Positions 27,101-34,866 of a stretch of 64,000 nt of DNA are shown piece by piece. Source of the stretch: Verrucomicrobia subdivision 3 bacterium UBA693 (GTDB taxonomy: Bacteria; Verrucomicrobiota; Verrucomicrobiia; Limisphaerales; UBA8199); assembly GCA_002298785.1 (NCBI GenBank), contig DBMR01000021.1, positions 1 through 64,000 of the forward strand, read 5' to 3'. Under the pieces are notes generated by a model. The model made no database searches, was not told where the DNA came from, and saw only the letters and a list, made by a program, of their open reading frames with translations. Each line of letters opens with the position of its first letter. The stretch's first letter is position 1. Both the position numbers and the translations under genes were made by a program.

Positions 27101-27393
27101 TTGCCGCTATCCCATAAATCGCCTTTGTCCCGCGCCAGTCTTGCCGGCGTCGTGGCGACCAGGACGCGGTAGGCGGTTTGCTTTTGTCCTCGGCGTCCGG
27201 ACTCGAGGACCCAACTCAGGCGTGGTTGGGCGACATCCAAACCTACAGGATTGACGCGATACTCACAGCGGAGATGCTCGACCCGCAGGTCAACGGTTGG
27301 CTTCGCGGCGTGCGCCTGCCAACTCCCAGGAGAAACAGGGCCGGCCAGCAGCAGAATCAGCGGAAGTAAGAAAGGTCGATTTAGTGGCAACAT
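24103..27393 (-). CDS. Secreted alpha-L-rhamnosidase, GH78
   Basis: Releases terminal L-rhamnose from plant or microbial glycans, acting in the periplasm or outside the cell. Of 1096 residues, the first 30 form a signal peptide. Then follow a fibronectin-like N-domain (about 35-145), an inserted galactose-binding-like region (about 185-320), the Bac_rhamnosid_N domain (WTSYRHRIQYQVYDVT near 405), a second beta domain, the six-hairpin catalytic domain (about 640-1000) and a C-terminal beta domain. The GH78 active-site segment DCPQRDERFGWMGD is intact, including the acidic residues. The start was moved from the first frame methionine to the one before the signal peptide. A second GH78 gene lies at 53.6-56.6 kb next to the BMC locus. 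Confidence 0.92.
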   Translation of the reverse strand: MLPLNRPFLLPLILLLAGPVSPGSWQAHAAKPTVDLRVEHLRCEYRVNPVGLDVAQPRLSWVLESGRRGQKQTAYRVLVATTPARLARDKGDLWDSGKVQSDRTLEVVYAGKLLASRQEVWWKVRVWDLDGHAGAWSEPGTWSMGLLQQSDWLAKWIADPETATNAAAHGPLNGYHSAIASTSNTLKWVMLDLGQVKHFDGVRLSPARPYDWQPDTPGFLFPARFKIEVADQEDFPNARLVLDHTSQDEPNPGTNSPIYRFPPVSSRFVRLSVMQLARRDQTNYAFALAEMQPLDGEKKIGQGARVIALDSIETGSWSKVNLTDGVEVTIPPGDSRTAPGALPATLVRKSFALPNAVRRATVYASAQGLYELRLNGQRVGDLLLAPEWTSYRHRIQYQVYDVTRLIHKGENVAAAMLGEGWYAGRLMAVGRFAYGTHPSFLLQLEIELSDGTHRTMVTDGTWQSSTGGRIRSAGIYDGEVQDARREMPGWDQPGFDAAAWHSAAATPIGPARLVWQCNEPIRIVQELAPRALTEPKPGIYVFDLGQNMVGWCRVRALGTAGKTVTIRHAEMLNDDGTLYTANLRGAPQIDRYTPAKDGEFVFEPHFTYHGFRYVELTGLAQPPKLNTVQGRVFHSTAPAAGSFECSDAPLNQLMRNILWTQRANLMSSPNDCPQRDERFGWMGDIQAFSQTAMFNMDMAAFFTKFARDIRDDQAEDGRFPDFAPHPGNPNQTFSGVPAWGDAGTMVPWSAYQNYADTRLICEQFDAARRWVDYIHKLNPDLIWSKGRNNDYNDWLNGDWIKQADWPKQGGSVPKDLFATAFFAHSTELVARMAKIAGRSDAARQYEELFQRIKAVFNQRFVLPDGQIQGDTQGGYALALNFGLLPENLRAPAAKRLVQNIRRYNNHLSTGIQTTHRAMLELGRAGYDDIAWQILTNRTFPSWLYMLDNGATTIWERWDGYVKGRGFQDAGMNSFNHWAFGAVGEWIWRNVAGLNPDEAQPGWKHFTIAPRPGGGVNWARSEYLSVRGRIATSWEARGSQFTLQVTVPPGTTATVSLPTSNAAQITESGRAVSSLKTVNGRAEFNLDSGSYSFHSPL

Positions 27394-27583
27394 AACAGGG
27401 AGCGCCAAGGTGAGTTTTCCGTTCTCAGCATGGAGATTCCGAAGCGACAAAAGCGTATACACGAAGGTCGGGTCGAATTGAGCCGTGGGCGGAGATGTTC
27501 ATGCCTGGATTCTGCCTCTGAGTTTTCCGCATGCAAGCGTGTAGAATCGGCTTGAGCGAAGTGCGGTTGGCCGTGCGAAACGG

Positions 27584-30500
27584 CTAGCTCCCAAAGAGGT
27601 ACTGGATGAGTTCGATAATGGCGGAACCGCCGGAGGGCACCAGCAGGGCCCCGAGCAACGGATTTTCCCAGAACCCGGCGAAGGCCCCGGTGTTGAGTTG
27701 CTGGATTTCCTGCAATAACCGTTCGGCCTGGCTAAACATGTTCTGAGTCTTTTGAGGTTCGGTGACGGCCACGATTTCGCGCAGGCGATCCAGTTTGGTC
27801 TTGAGGCTGGACACGGCCAATTCCTGGGCGCGGCGAGCGGCGCGTTGGAGAATGAACACTCCGCCGGAAGCCAGCAAGAGATTGAACATGAAGATCACCA
27901 CCAGCGGCGCCGACCAGGTCCACAAATCCCACCATTGATTGCGGGAGACGAGCATCAGGAAGAAGATGATGAACGGGAAGTAAATGAGGCGTCCGACGCG
28001 TTCGGTCAACTCGGCGATCAAGCGCAAGGTGATCCATTCATCCAGGAGATGGCCCGGGGTGCCTCCGCGTAATGCGGAGAAGTACTCGCGCGTGGCCTTG
28101 GGATACCGGCAGGGTGCCTGGCTCAGGTGTTCGATAAACCAGCGACATAGCCGCGCGGCGTCGAGGGTCCAGAAGGTCAGAAAGAGGTAGGCGATAACGG
28201 AGCACAAGAGCAGCCCGGTATCCCAAGCCATGATCTGTGGGCCCCGCAAAGGGTTGTGGGGGGGCAGCGCCAACATGCTAAGGCAGAAAGCCAATCCGAT
28301 GTAAGCCGCGAGGGGCGGGGCGATCCGGCACAGACGATTTTGCCAAAATCCCATTTGTTGGTAGCGTTCCCAGACATGGTCGGCCTGCACCACCGCTTCG
28401 GGAACCGGTGTGGTCGGCAGGCAACAGACCAGTTTTCCCGGTGAATCGGCGAAACTAAGCCGATAGTTCCGGACCACCTCGAGCGCCATAACCCGCATGC
28501 GGGAGTAGGATTCCACCACGAACGCAACCGCCAGCACCAGCGCCCCAAACCGCAGACACTCGGTTGGCCAGGCGCTCACCCCGGCCGATAAACTGAACGG
28601 TTCACCGATAGTTGTGGCATATGTGTCCTTCCAGGCGCTCCATCCCAGAGCGGTGGCGGCCACGGCGAAAGCGACGGCGCTGCCCCAAAAGGTCAGCGAC
28701 CGGCCGTGCCGGATTCGGTACTTCTGCCAGCCTGCCGCGCGCGCGGCGTGCGCGGCGTCAGCCCGCGATGTCGCGAGTTTTTGAGCCTTGTCATCCTCGG
28801 GAACCGCGCTGTGGCGCAGCAGCCAATCCAGGACCTCGTCCGCAATCTGCCGATTGTGCCGCAAGGCGGCGAGGGTGTTGCGGGCGAGAAACGGTCCGGC
28901 CTCCGCATCATCCGCCGCCCAGTGGCGGAACCGGTGTTTGCTGGGGGAATTGAGCACGTGCGAGGCTTCCTGCACATGCGAGGGCACCCAACGATTTCGC
29001 TGCAAGCAGGCGTTGAGAAAGTCCAGAAACCGTTGCATTAAATCCTGCTCCTTTAGCATCCGAACGGCGGGGTCCGCTGAAATGGTGCTGGGAGCGGAGC
29101 CGAGTGGGGCGATCCACAATTCAGTGCTGCCCTGTTGGACCGGCCAATTACCCAACTCCTGCCGCAGCCATTTGGTGAGAGGATCAGCCTGGGCCTCGAG
29201 GTGTTGTTGGATGTGGCGAAAGCCTTCCAGGCCTCCGATGTCCTCGTCCCGCAGCCACAGGCTTTCGGCCTCAAATTCGCGCCGTTGCCGGGTTAGTTGT
29301 ATCCAGGGACGGAAGATCAGACTGGCCAGCGCTACGGCGAAACCACATCCGAGGAGGATGGGCCCCACCACCTGTTTTCGAGGCGTCAATGCACCGCGAG
29401 TTCCGAGCGGGTTCGGCTGCAACGTGCCAAAATTGGTAACGCTCATATCTACCGGTCCGAATCGTCCGATTTCAAACCGCCTTGGGGGAACCAGTTCTAA
29501 TGAGGCCAATCGTTCATCTCCCAAAGCCGCCAGGGTTGCTGCGAATAGAGCCGTCTGGCTACTGTCCCGGAACGGGGAGACCTGCTGCTGGAATTTTGGG
29601 TGCAATTCCAGCCCATAACTGCTGATGACCACCAGGTTCCGAGACCATTCCCACTCGCTTTGATGCCACAACCGCGCATCCAGTTCGGTGGTGAAAAACA
29701 CTGCTCCCGGAAAGCGCGGCCGCAGTGCCTGCAGGATGAGCAACGTGTCATAGACATCGCTGCCGACAATGCCGATGGCCCCGATACGGCCCTGGCTGTG
29801 ATGTTGGAGGTCATCGTCCAGAGCGGTCAGGCGATCCCCGAGCCGGACCAGGTAATCCAATTGGGCGCGTCCCTCGGGCTTGTTGACCCCCGGCGTCCAT
29901 CGGTGGAGTTCTTCCAGCGAGGCCGGGCGCTCAGCCCGGGACTGGTCGCGACCGCCGCCGGAAGCGCTCTCCGCTTCGGCAGTCGTGGTCTGACCGTCGA
30001 GGCCACGCAGAAAGACAAACGAATGGAGATTCGTTGGCCAGACCGGCTCTCCCTTGCGATATTGGTTGATGTACTCCGCCGGATTGCTATGTCCATTCTG
30101 CACCGCCGATAGGTTCGCGGCATAAGTCAGGGACAACATCCGCCCGTAGAACGTGTCCCATTCGGAGATTAATGCGAGATGATTGCCCGGCTTTGACAAG
30201 TTGAGTCCGCGCAAGGCCAGTTCATCGAGCACTTCCGCGGCGATCTGGCTGTCGGTGGCACAAAAGCTGGTCACCGATTTGAACCAGCCATTTGTCAACG
30301 CCTCCTGGACGGCTACACGTGGAGGGCGTGCGTTGGTGGACTGCACCAGGACCTCATCCATGGCGCTGGCGGTGGGGATGAGTAACCGTGCCTGCTGCAG
30401 GACGTTCGTGGGCCAGTTCCAACCTGGGAGGAGTTTGGTGACCGGTTTCCGGCCGAACTCTCCCGGCAGCATGGCCCGCAGGGTGGCCGAGTGTCGGGGG

Positions 30501-31237
30501 CCAACGATCGCCACTTCCGGGCGGGGGTTGAAATCGTCCAGTGAAACCCTTTGAACCAGCGGTTCGAGCAAGCAAGCCAGCCGGGGCAGGGGGGCATCTT
30601 CGAATTGATTTTCATCGAGCCATAAGACCAGCACCGGCCGCTCCGGCGGGCCTGTGTCGGAGTTCGGGTGAAATGTCCGGGGGCGGTACCATTCGTAGAT
30701 CAACCGGAGGCTGGATTCGGCGGCACGCTCGGCGCTGCCGCACAAGAGGAGGGAAAAGTCGACGGTGTCGAGTTGGGCGGTCGAGGGCCAGGGCAATTCC
30801 ACCGCGCCAAGATGCTCGGCATCTTCCGGGGCGTAGCCGCGCTGGCCCAGGGCCGCGACGATGGCGAAGCGGCTGCGGACCCGTGCCTCGCGGTCCTCGC
30901 TATACGGGCCGCCGCCGATCATGACCGGCAGGATTAACGGCGCGATTTCGCCGCCATGAGCGTCAATTTGGGCTCGCAACCCCGAGAGGTTGGTCGGGGT
31001 CGGTGCCAGCGCACTCTCGTTGCGCCGCTTCCAGACGGCGAAGGGATCCTCCCATAAACGAGCGTCAACCGTCTGCACCCCGACCGGCGGGGAAGAAGGC
31101 CCGGCGGAACCGATGGGGCGATCGCTGGAGAGTTTGCGGGAGACCAGCAAGGCGCTGCCCGCCAGCGTCAACAGCGCCAGAATCGCGGCCGGGTTTAAGA
31201 AACTCCCGACCCCTGACTTTGCTCGGTCGCCTGCCAT
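27584..31237 (-). CDS. Large membrane protein with extracytoplasmic sensor-like region, unknown function
   Basis: I do not recognise this 1217-residue protein. What can be seen: one membrane helix at about residues 17-33, a periplasmic region of about 590 residues, a helix at about 624-643, a cytoplasmic region to about 860, and then at least six more helices to the C-terminus, ending in a coiled-coil-like cytoplasmic part and a last hydrophobic segment. The periplasmic part has alternating beta and alpha segments such as IGAIGIVGSDVYDTLLIL and GAVFFTTELDARLW that resemble type I periplasmic-binding folds, so it may sense or bind a ligand (inference). RGLDGQ near 411 is a notable short motif. 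The gene stands alone between a GH78 gene and a divergent glycosidase gene. No kinase, transporter or protease motif is visible. Confidence 0.75.
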   Translation of the reverse strand: MAGDRAKSGVGSFLNPAAILALLTLAGSALLVSRKLSSDRPIGSAGPSSPPVGVQTVDARLWEDPFAVWKRRNESALAPTPTNLSGLRAQIDAHGGEIAPLILPVMIGGGPYSEDREARVRSRFAIVAALGQRGYAPEDAEHLGAVELPWPSTAQLDTVDFSLLLCGSAERAAESSLRLIYEWYRPRTFHPNSDTGPPERPVLVLWLDENQFEDAPLPRLACLLEPLVQRVSLDDFNPRPEVAIVGPRHSATLRAMLPGEFGRKPVTKLLPGWNWPTNVLQQARLLIPTASAMDEVLVQSTNARPPRVAVQEALTNGWFKSVTSFCATDSQIAAEVLDELALRGLNLSKPGNHLALISEWDTFYGRMLSLTYAANLSAVQNGHSNPAEYINQYRKGEPVWPTNLHSFVFLRGLDGQTTTAEAESASGGGRDQSRAERPASLEELHRWTPGVNKPEGRAQLDYLVRLGDRLTALDDDLQHHSQGRIGAIGIVGSDVYDTLLILQALRPRFPGAVFFTTELDARLWHQSEWEWSRNLVVISSYGLELHPKFQQQVSPFRDSSQTALFAATLAALGDERLASLELVPPRRFEIGRFGPVDMSVTNFGTLQPNPLGTRGALTPRKQVVGPILLGCGFAVALASLIFRPWIQLTRQRREFEAESLWLRDEDIGGLEGFRHIQQHLEAQADPLTKWLRQELGNWPVQQGSTELWIAPLGSAPSTISADPAVRMLKEQDLMQRFLDFLNACLQRNRWVPSHVQEASHVLNSPSKHRFRHWAADDAEAGPFLARNTLAALRHNRQIADEVLDWLLRHSAVPEDDKAQKLATSRADAAHAARAAGWQKYRIRHGRSLTFWGSAVAFAVAATALGWSAWKDTYATTIGEPFSLSAGVSAWPTECLRFGALVLAVAFVVESYSRMRVMALEVVRNYRLSFADSPGKLVCCLPTTPVPEAVVQADHVWERYQQMGFWQNRLCRIAPPLAAYIGLAFCLSMLALPPHNPLRGPQIMAWDTGLLLCSVIAYLFLTFWTLDAARLCRWFIEHLSQAPCRYPKATREYFSALRGGTPGHLLDEWITLRLIAELTERVGRLIYFPFIIFFLMLVSRNQWWDLWTWSAPLVVIFMFNLLLASGGVFILQRAARRAQELAVSSLKTKLDRLREIVAVTEPQKTQNMFSQAERLLQEIQQLNTGAFAGFWENPLLGALLVPSGGSAIIELIQYLFGS

Positions 31238-31462
31238 TTTGAGTTCACCCAGCTCCGCTCCAGGTCCCTCCGCGCGAAGCGCAAAAAGTCCTGCGCCATG
31301 AAGCCAACGTTAGGGAACTTTAGGTTAACTTACTCCATGTTGCGCTGGTTGCAAGCGGACGCCCTGCGATTTGCCGATGAAGAGGCCCGGAGCTGTGAGT
31401 TTAGTCTGTTGAGATATCATAATCATCTTGCTTGATGCTGGTGTTGTTATAAAGTGCGCCTC

Positions 31463-33742
31463 ATGCACGTTCGCGCCTTTCGAGTATCCAGCGGTTCCCT
31501 CGCCACCGGCCTAGTCTCGCTGTTGTTGTTCTTAACCAGCCACGTCCTCGCGGAGGTCGTAATCAGGGAGAGTCCCGAGTGGGTGCCGTTGCAGCCAGGT
31601 TTGGAGATCGTGGCCGGTTCGGCCCTGGATTTCACCGGAATCGCCGGCACTGGCGTGCCAGCCGGCAAAGAGGGTCGCGTCATCGCACGACCGGATGGTC
31701 AATTTGCATTTGAGGGTTCACCGCGGGTGGCGCGGCGATTCTATGGCGTGAACCTTTGTTTTGGTGCGCAATACCTATCGCACGAGGATTCCGACCGCAT
31801 CGCGCTCCGCCTCTCGCGCCTGGGCTACAATGCGCTGCGCCTGCACCATTATGAAACCGAGCTGGTTTCCGGACAGGCACGCAGCACCGAACTCAACCCT
31901 CAAAAGCTGGACCAGTTGGATTATCTCGTGGCCGCGTTGATCAAACGTGGGATTTATCTCACGACCGACTTATTCGTTTCGCGGCGGATCGCCTGGCGGG
32001 AGTTCGGGGTCGATCGGGAAGGATACGTTCCCATGAACACTTTCAAGGTGTGTGTGCCGGTGCACGAGGGGGCCTTTGAGAATTGGAAAGCATTTGCGCG
32101 CGCCCTGCTCGAGCATCAGAACCCGTATACCGGGAGGCGATATGCGGAGGAGCCGGCGCTGGCTTGGTTGGCCATGATCAACGAGGGCAACCTCGGCAAT
32201 TTCGTCAAAGAAATGCACACTTTGCCGGAGTGGAAATCCGCCTGGAACCTCTGGCTGAAAACCCAATATGCGGGCCAGGAAGCTCTCGCCGGTGCCTGGG
32301 GCGCGGAACTGAAGCCCGAAGAAATCGCGGGGAAGGGAACTGTCGCGTTGCCCGAGTCCATCTATGCGAGCGGCCCCCGGGTCCGGGACTTCGTGCTCTT
32401 CCTCGGGGCCACGGAGAAGCGGACGGTGGAACGGATGAAAGATTTCTTACATCGGGAATTGGGTTGCCGGGCGCTGATCAGCAACGCCAGTTCGTGGACG
32501 CGATTTGCGACGGACCAGGCGGCGCGCACGGTCTATGATTATGTCGACGACCATTTCTATGTGGACCATCCGAAATTCCTGGAGCAGGAATGGCGCCTGC
32601 CGAGCAGTTGCCCAAACACCAGCCCCATCGCGGATGGCGCGCCGGGAGGCCGGTCGCTGGCCTTCACGCGTTTGTTCGATAAACCGTTTACGGTCACGGA
32701 ATACAATTACTCCGGCCCGGGCCGATTTCGCGGAGTGGGAGGGATTCTGACCGGGGCGTTGGGCGCCATGCAAGGTTGGTCCGGCATTTGGCGTTTTGCC
32801 TATGCGCATGGACGCGAGGCGATGATGAGGTCAGGAGCGATGAACTATTTCGACCTGGCGGGCGATCCGCTGAGCCAGGCGGCTGAGCGCGCCTCCTTGT
32901 GCCTGTTTCTCCGGGGCGACCTGCGCACCGCCCCACACAGCGTGGCGGTTTGGATGACCACCAACGAATTGGCACATCCGCCCGCCAAAGTTCCGATGCT
33001 GGCCCCGGACTGGCACTGGCTGGCATGGGTCACGCGCGTGGGCACACAAGTGGCCGGGGCAGAAAAGTCCGGACACACGGTGCACGTGCCTCTCGGCTGG
33101 CAGACCAACACAGCGGTGGCGCGCCGGGCCGGCGACTTTCAGCAACCGGCTTATAGCCTCAATAAAACTCAATTCATCAGCTTTTTGGGGGCGGGAAAGG
33201 TCTTTCCTGCTGAACAGCAACCGGACCCCGCGAAAAAATGGTTCCGCAGCGAAACGGGTGAACTCACGGTCGATGCTCCCCAGGATATCCTGATATTGGA
33301 CACGGCGCGCACCGCTGGTGGTTACGCTCCGGCGGGGAAGGAGATCGCCGCGAGCGTCAGCGGGGTGCGAATCGGAATTCGTGGAGCAGACGCCACAGTT
33401 TGGGTCAGCGCGCTTGACAATCGGACGATCGCTTCCAGTCGGCGGTTACTGGTGACGCATCTGACTGATCTCCAAAATACGGAAATTCGGTATGCGGAAC
33501 CGGAACGAAAGACGCTGCTAGGCTGGGGGCGGCTTCCCCACCTGGTGCGCTCCGGGTCGGCCAGTTTGTCGATTCCACTTAGAGGGGCCTCGAAGTATCA
33601 GGTTTGGGCCCTGGACGTGACCGGCAAGCGCTTGGCGGTTGTGCCGTCCCACGTGGAAGGCAAGGCTTTGTGCTTTCAAGCGGCGGTGGATGGCAATCCA
33701 GCGTCTGGCGCGATTATGCTTTACGAAATCGCCACCCGTTGA
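31463..33742 (+). CDS. Secreted glycoside hydrolase, clan GH-A (GH5-like)
   Basis: A 759-residue exported protein with a signal peptide (about residues 1-30, ending HVLAEV). The catalytic part, about residues 85-450, looks like a (beta/alpha)8 barrel: RLGYNALRLHHYE early, the acid/base pair Asn-Glu in AMINEGNLGNF after strand 4, and a nucleophile Glu in FTVTEYNYSGPG near strand 7. C-terminal beta domains follow. The exact family and substrate are not readable; GH5 or a related GH-A family is most likely. The frame also offers GTG 31454 three codons upstream. The gene is divergent from the 1217-residue membrane protein and lies 137 bases before rpsL, with no obvious terminator between. Confidence 0.75.
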   Translation: MHVRAFRVSSGSLATGLVSLLLFLTSHVLAEVVIRESPEWVPLQPGLEIVAGSALDFTGIAGTGVPAGKEGRVIARPDGQFAFEGSPRVARRFYGVNLCFGAQYLSHEDSDRIALRLSRLGYNALRLHHYETELVSGQARSTELNPQKLDQLDYLVAALIKRGIYLTTDLFVSRRIAWREFGVDREGYVPMNTFKVCVPVHEGAFENWKAFARALLEHQNPYTGRRYAEEPALAWLAMINEGNLGNFVKEMHTLPEWKSAWNLWLKTQYAGQEALAGAWGAELKPEEIAGKGTVALPESIYASGPRVRDFVLFLGATEKRTVERMKDFLHRELGCRALISNASSWTRFATDQAARTVYDYVDDHFYVDHPKFLEQEWRLPSSCPNTSPIADGAPGGRSLAFTRLFDKPFTVTEYNYSGPGRFRGVGGILTGALGAMQGWSGIWRFAYAHGREAMMRSGAMNYFDLAGDPLSQAAERASLCLFLRGDLRTAPHSVAVWMTTNELAHPPAKVPMLAPDWHWLAWVTRVGTQVAGAEKSGHTVHVPLGWQTNTAVARRAGDFQQPAYSLNKTQFISFLGAGKVFPAEQQPDPAKKWFRSETGELTVDAPQDILILDTARTAGGYAPAGKEIAASVSGVRIGIRGADATVWVSALDNRTIASSRRLLVTHLTDLQNTEIRYAEPERKTLLGWGRLPHLVRSGSASLSIPLRGASKYQVWALDVTGKRLAVVPSHVEGKALCFQAAVDGNPASGAIMLYEIATR

Positions 33743-33796
33743 TTGGACGGCAGATGAATCCGCCCGTGCGATGACGAAAAAGTGGCGAAATAGTTG

Positions 33797-33824
33797 TTGC
33801 AACCCCCGGCCCATTTGTTATATT
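33797..33824 (+). promoter_or_regulatory. Promoter of the str operon
   Basis: TTGCAA (33797-33802), a 16-base spacer and TATATT (33819-33824) lie 56 bases before the rpsL start. The match to the sigma-70 consensus is good in an otherwise GC-rich region. Confidence 0.6.
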
Positions 33825-33879
33825 CCGCGCTCCGTTTGACCCGAGAAAGTCAAATCGGGCACAAAATTTTTTACACGAA

Positions 33880-34272
33880 ATGCCGACAATTAATCAGTTG
33901 GTCCGTAAAGGCCGAAACAAGCTGAAGCACAAGTCCAAGTCACCTGCTTTGGAGAACTCGCCCTTCCGCCGTGGCGTGTGCATTCAGGTCATGACCCGCA
34001 CGCCGAAGAAGCCCAATTCCGCGATGCGGAAAGTGGCGAAAGTGCGTCTGACCAACGGGTATGAGGTGATTGCTTACATTCCCGACGAGGGCCACAATCT
34101 TCAGGAACACTCAATCGTGCTGGTCCGGGGCGGGCGTGTGAAAGACCTTCCGGGTGTGCGTTATCACATCGTGCGTGGCACGCTCGACGCGGCTGGTGTT
34201 GAAAAGCGCCGGGTCAGCCGGTCCAAATACGGGGTCAAGCGCCCGAAGGCGGCTGCCAAACCCGCGGCTTAA
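33880..34272 (+). CDS. rpsL: 30S ribosomal protein S12
   Basis: A decoding-centre ribosomal protein of 130 residues. The canonical start MPTINQLVRKGR is present, as are the streptomycin-site segments TPKKPNSAMRK and GGRVKDLPGVRYH; the conserved lysines of the wild-type sensitive form are visible at both. A short Ala/Lys tail ends the protein. It opens the str operon. There is no Shine-Dalgarno sequence before the ATG. Confidence 0.99.
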   Translation: MPTINQLVRKGRNKLKHKSKSPALENSPFRRGVCIQVMTRTPKKPNSAMRKVAKVRLTNGYEVIAYIPDEGHNLQEHSIVLVRGGRVKDLPGVRYHIVRGTLDAAGVEKRRVSRSKYGVKRPKAAAKPAA

Positions 34273-34311
34273 CCGAATTTCTGTCCATAAACGTTAACAG
34301 TCCTCGCTAAC

Positions 34312-34785
34312 ATGTCTCGACGTCGTCAAGCCGTAAAACGGCCGGTAACTAAGGATACCAAGTTTAACAGCACTCTGGTTTCACGCCTGGTGAACACCGT
34401 GATGCACGGTGGGAAGAAAACCACCGCCCAGAAAATTGTCTACGGGGCGTTCGATGAGATCGCCACGAAGAACCCGGCCAGCAATCCCCTGGACATCCTC
34501 CAGCGCGCGGTGGATAACGCCAAGCCCCGGCTGGAAGTGAAGGCCCGCCGCGTTGGCGGTGCCACCTACCAGGTGCCCCTCGAGGTGCCGGTGGATCGCC
34601 AGTTCGCCCTGGCGCTGCGTTGGTTGGTCGATTTTGCCGACGCCCGCAAAGGAGTGCCGATGAAGGTCGCCCTGGCTTCCGAGATCCTTGATGCGTATCA
34701 GGGTCAAGGCAATGCCATCCGCAAGCGTGACGATGTTCACAAGATGGCTCAGGCCAACAAAGCATTCGCCCACTTCCGCTGGTAG
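34312..34785 (+). CDS. rpsG: 30S ribosomal protein S7
   Basis: A primary 16S rRNA-binding protein of the small-subunit head, 157 residues long as usual. It begins MSRRRQAVKRPVTKD and ends in the typical HKMAQANKAFAHFRW. It lies 39 bases after rpsL. In many bacteria S7 represses its own operon; a site for that cannot be judged here. An intrinsic terminator follows before fusA. Confidence 0.99.
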   Translation: MSRRRQAVKRPVTKDTKFNSTLVSRLVNTVMHGGKKTTAQKIVYGAFDEIATKNPASNPLDILQRAVDNAKPRLEVKARRVGGATYQVPLEVPVDRQFALALRWLVDFADARKGVPMKVALASEILDAYQGQGNAIRKRDDVHKMAQANKAFAHFRW

Positions 34786-34802
34786 TCAATTTCAGTCAGA
34801 CG

Positions 34803-34835
34803 GGCCCCGAACTTGTATTCTTCGGGGCCTTTTTA
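34803..34835 (+). terminator. Intrinsic terminator between rpsG and fusA
   Basis: A perfect 9-bp stem (GGCCCCGAA 34803-34811, TTCGGGGCC 34821-34829) with a 9-base loop, followed directly by TTTTTATT. It begins 17 bases after the S7 stop codon and ends 31 bases before the fusA ATG. Confidence 0.85.
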
Positions 34836-34866
34836 TTGTTACTGCAACCTTCAGCCAATTTTTATC

